Shown: positions 63,059 through 64,000 of the stretch, one piece after another
Layout of the letters: every line of letters starts with the position of its first letter
Position numbering within the stretch: the first letter of the stretch is position 1
Assembly: GCF_000498395.2 (NCBI RefSeq)
Contig: NZ_CP010979.1
Location: forward strand, 3,410,001-3,474,000
Direction of reading: 5' to 3'
Source of the DNA: Pseudomonas putida S13.1.2
GTDB lineage: Bacteria; Pseudomonadota; Gammaproteobacteria; Pseudomonadales; Pseudomonadaceae
DNA: 64,000 nt
Made by a program: the position numbers and the translations under genes
Notes under the pieces: generated by a model
Databases searched by the model: none
What the model was told of the DNA's origin: nothing
The model's input: the letters and a program-made list of their open reading frames with translations, nothing else

Positions 63059-63940
63059 TCAATCATTGCAGCCCAGATGCTGCTCCATCACCTCCAGAAA
63101 CGCCCGGGCAGCCGGCGTCGGGCTGGAGGACCACACGGCATACAGGTGCCGCACCGGCGCATCCACCAACCGCGCCACCGCCACACCGTCGATGCCCTGG
63201 GCCACCCGTTCCGGCACCAGGCCCACCGCCATGCCCCGCTGTACAAACTTTTCCACCAGGCGCACATGCCCGATCTCGAACTGCACCTTGTGCTGCAAAC
63301 CCGCTGCCTGAAACGCCTCATCGGTCTGGCGCCGCGCCCCGGTGCCTTCGGGGAAGTCCACCAGCACTTCACCCGCCAGGTCGGCCAGCGCCAGCTGCCC
63401 GCGGCCGGCCAGCCGGTGATCAACCGGCAACAACGCCACCAGTTCTTCCCTGGCCAGCAAACGATGCTGCACACCCTGCACCACCTCGCCCTGCCACAGG
63501 CCAATGAAGCCAACGTCCAGGCGCCGCTCGACCACATCGGCAACCAGCAATTCGCTCTTGGCGGTGATCCAGCGCACATCCACATCGGGGAATCGACCGT
63601 GGAACACTGCCAGCAGGTCGACCAGGTCCAGCGCCGTGAGCGAGCTGATTTCACCAATCGCCAGCCGCCCGCGCACCTGCCCGCAGGCCGCGGCCACATC
63701 ATCGGCAATGCGCCGGGCAGCCTCCACCGCCGGCCGCGCGCTAAGTACAAAGGCCTCGCCGGCAGGCGTCAGGCGCACCCGCCGCGAACTACGTTCGAAC
63801 AGGCTTACGCCCAGTTGCGCTTCCAGCCGCGCCACCTGGTGGCTGAGCGCCGACTGCACCACATGGCAACGCTCCGCCGCACGGGTAAAACTGCCGGTAT
63901 CGGCCACGGCGAGGGCGTACTCAAGCTGCTTGAGGTTCAT
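63059..63940 (-). CDS. LysR-family transcriptional regulator
   Basis: 293-residue LysR regulator. The N-terminus MNLKQLEYALAVADTGSFTRAAERCHVVQSALSHQ in outline is the standard winged helix; the effector domain includes GRLAIGEISSLTALDLVDLL. The start at 63940 gives the canonical MNLKQLEY; a longer frame adds six residues without benefit. The divergent partner gene, if any, lies beyond the window. Confidence 0.92.
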   Translation of the reverse strand: MNLKQLEYALAVADTGSFTRAAERCHVVQSALSHQVARLEAQLGVSLFERSSRRVRLTPAGEAFVLSARPAVEAARRIADDVAAACGQVRGRLAIGEISSLTALDLVDLLAVFHGRFPDVDVRWITAKSELLVADVVERRLDVGFIGLWQGEVVQGVQHRLLAREELVALLPVDHRLAGRGQLALADLAGEVLVDFPEGTGARRQTDEAFQAAGLQHKVQFEIGHVRLVEKFVQRGMAVGLVPERVAQGIDGVAVARLVDAPVRHLYAVWSSSPTPAARAFLEVMEQHLGCND

Positions 63941-64000
63941 CGATCTATCTGCTTTCAAGATGGATAAGTTGAAAACTATACATTGGCGTCATGCCTGACA

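Overview
The window looks like a chromosome segment of a fluorescent Pseudomonas, most likely the P. putida group. The DNA is GC-rich, many intergenic gaps carry Pseudomonas-type REP palindrome pairs, and the core gene order (ABC exporter, GST, fadE, PA2817-like gene, tRNA-Gly/Glu array, sensor kinase, gpx, msrB, aminotransferase, htpX, tpm, deaD, class II DAHP synthase, ohrR-ohr, efp-earP) matches the PA2811-PA2852 neighbourhood of P. aeruginosa as I remember it. The species call is inference from gene content; no rRNA is present.

Layout. (1) 1-8 kb, core: partial comEC, a DUF2062 membrane protein, a two-gene ABC-2 exporter, GST, fadE and its small partner. (2) 8.2-38.6 kb, accessory island with no REP elements, ending at a tRNA-Gly/Glu array. 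It opens with a chaperone-usher fimbrial operon (pilin, chaperone, usher, adhesin). Next is a six-gene minus-strand operon (27.4 to 13.3 kb): an Ig-like repeat protein, three paralogous large proteins whose N-termini resemble the TULIP-fold P47/OrfX family of botulinum neurotoxin loci, a small secreted cysteine-containing protein, and an RHS/YD-repeat protein that stops before the RHS core. Diverging from this operon is a full-length RHS protein with a variable C-terminal tip (27.6-32.5 kb), followed by an Ig-like repeat protein, an autotransporter and another Ig-like repeat protein. (3) 38.6-64 kb, core: five tRNA genes, then stress and housekeeping genes. These include free-Met-R-sulfoxide reductase, MsrB, a glutathione peroxidase, HtpX, TPMT, a DEAD-box helicase with a long structured leader, DAHP synthase, OhrR/Ohr with a palindromic operator inside the ohr promoter, EF-P with its Arg rhamnosyltransferase EarP, and four LysR regulators.

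How the island may work (inference). The fimbria and autotransporter are surface-exposed adhesion devices. The divergent RHS / P47-like / Ig-like block looks like a co-regulated toxin-type module: an RHS shell with a tip, plus lipid-binding-fold proteins, all lacking recognisable signal peptides and without nearby VgrG, PAAR, Tc A/B genes or an immunity gene. This block is the most likely undescribed system in the window.
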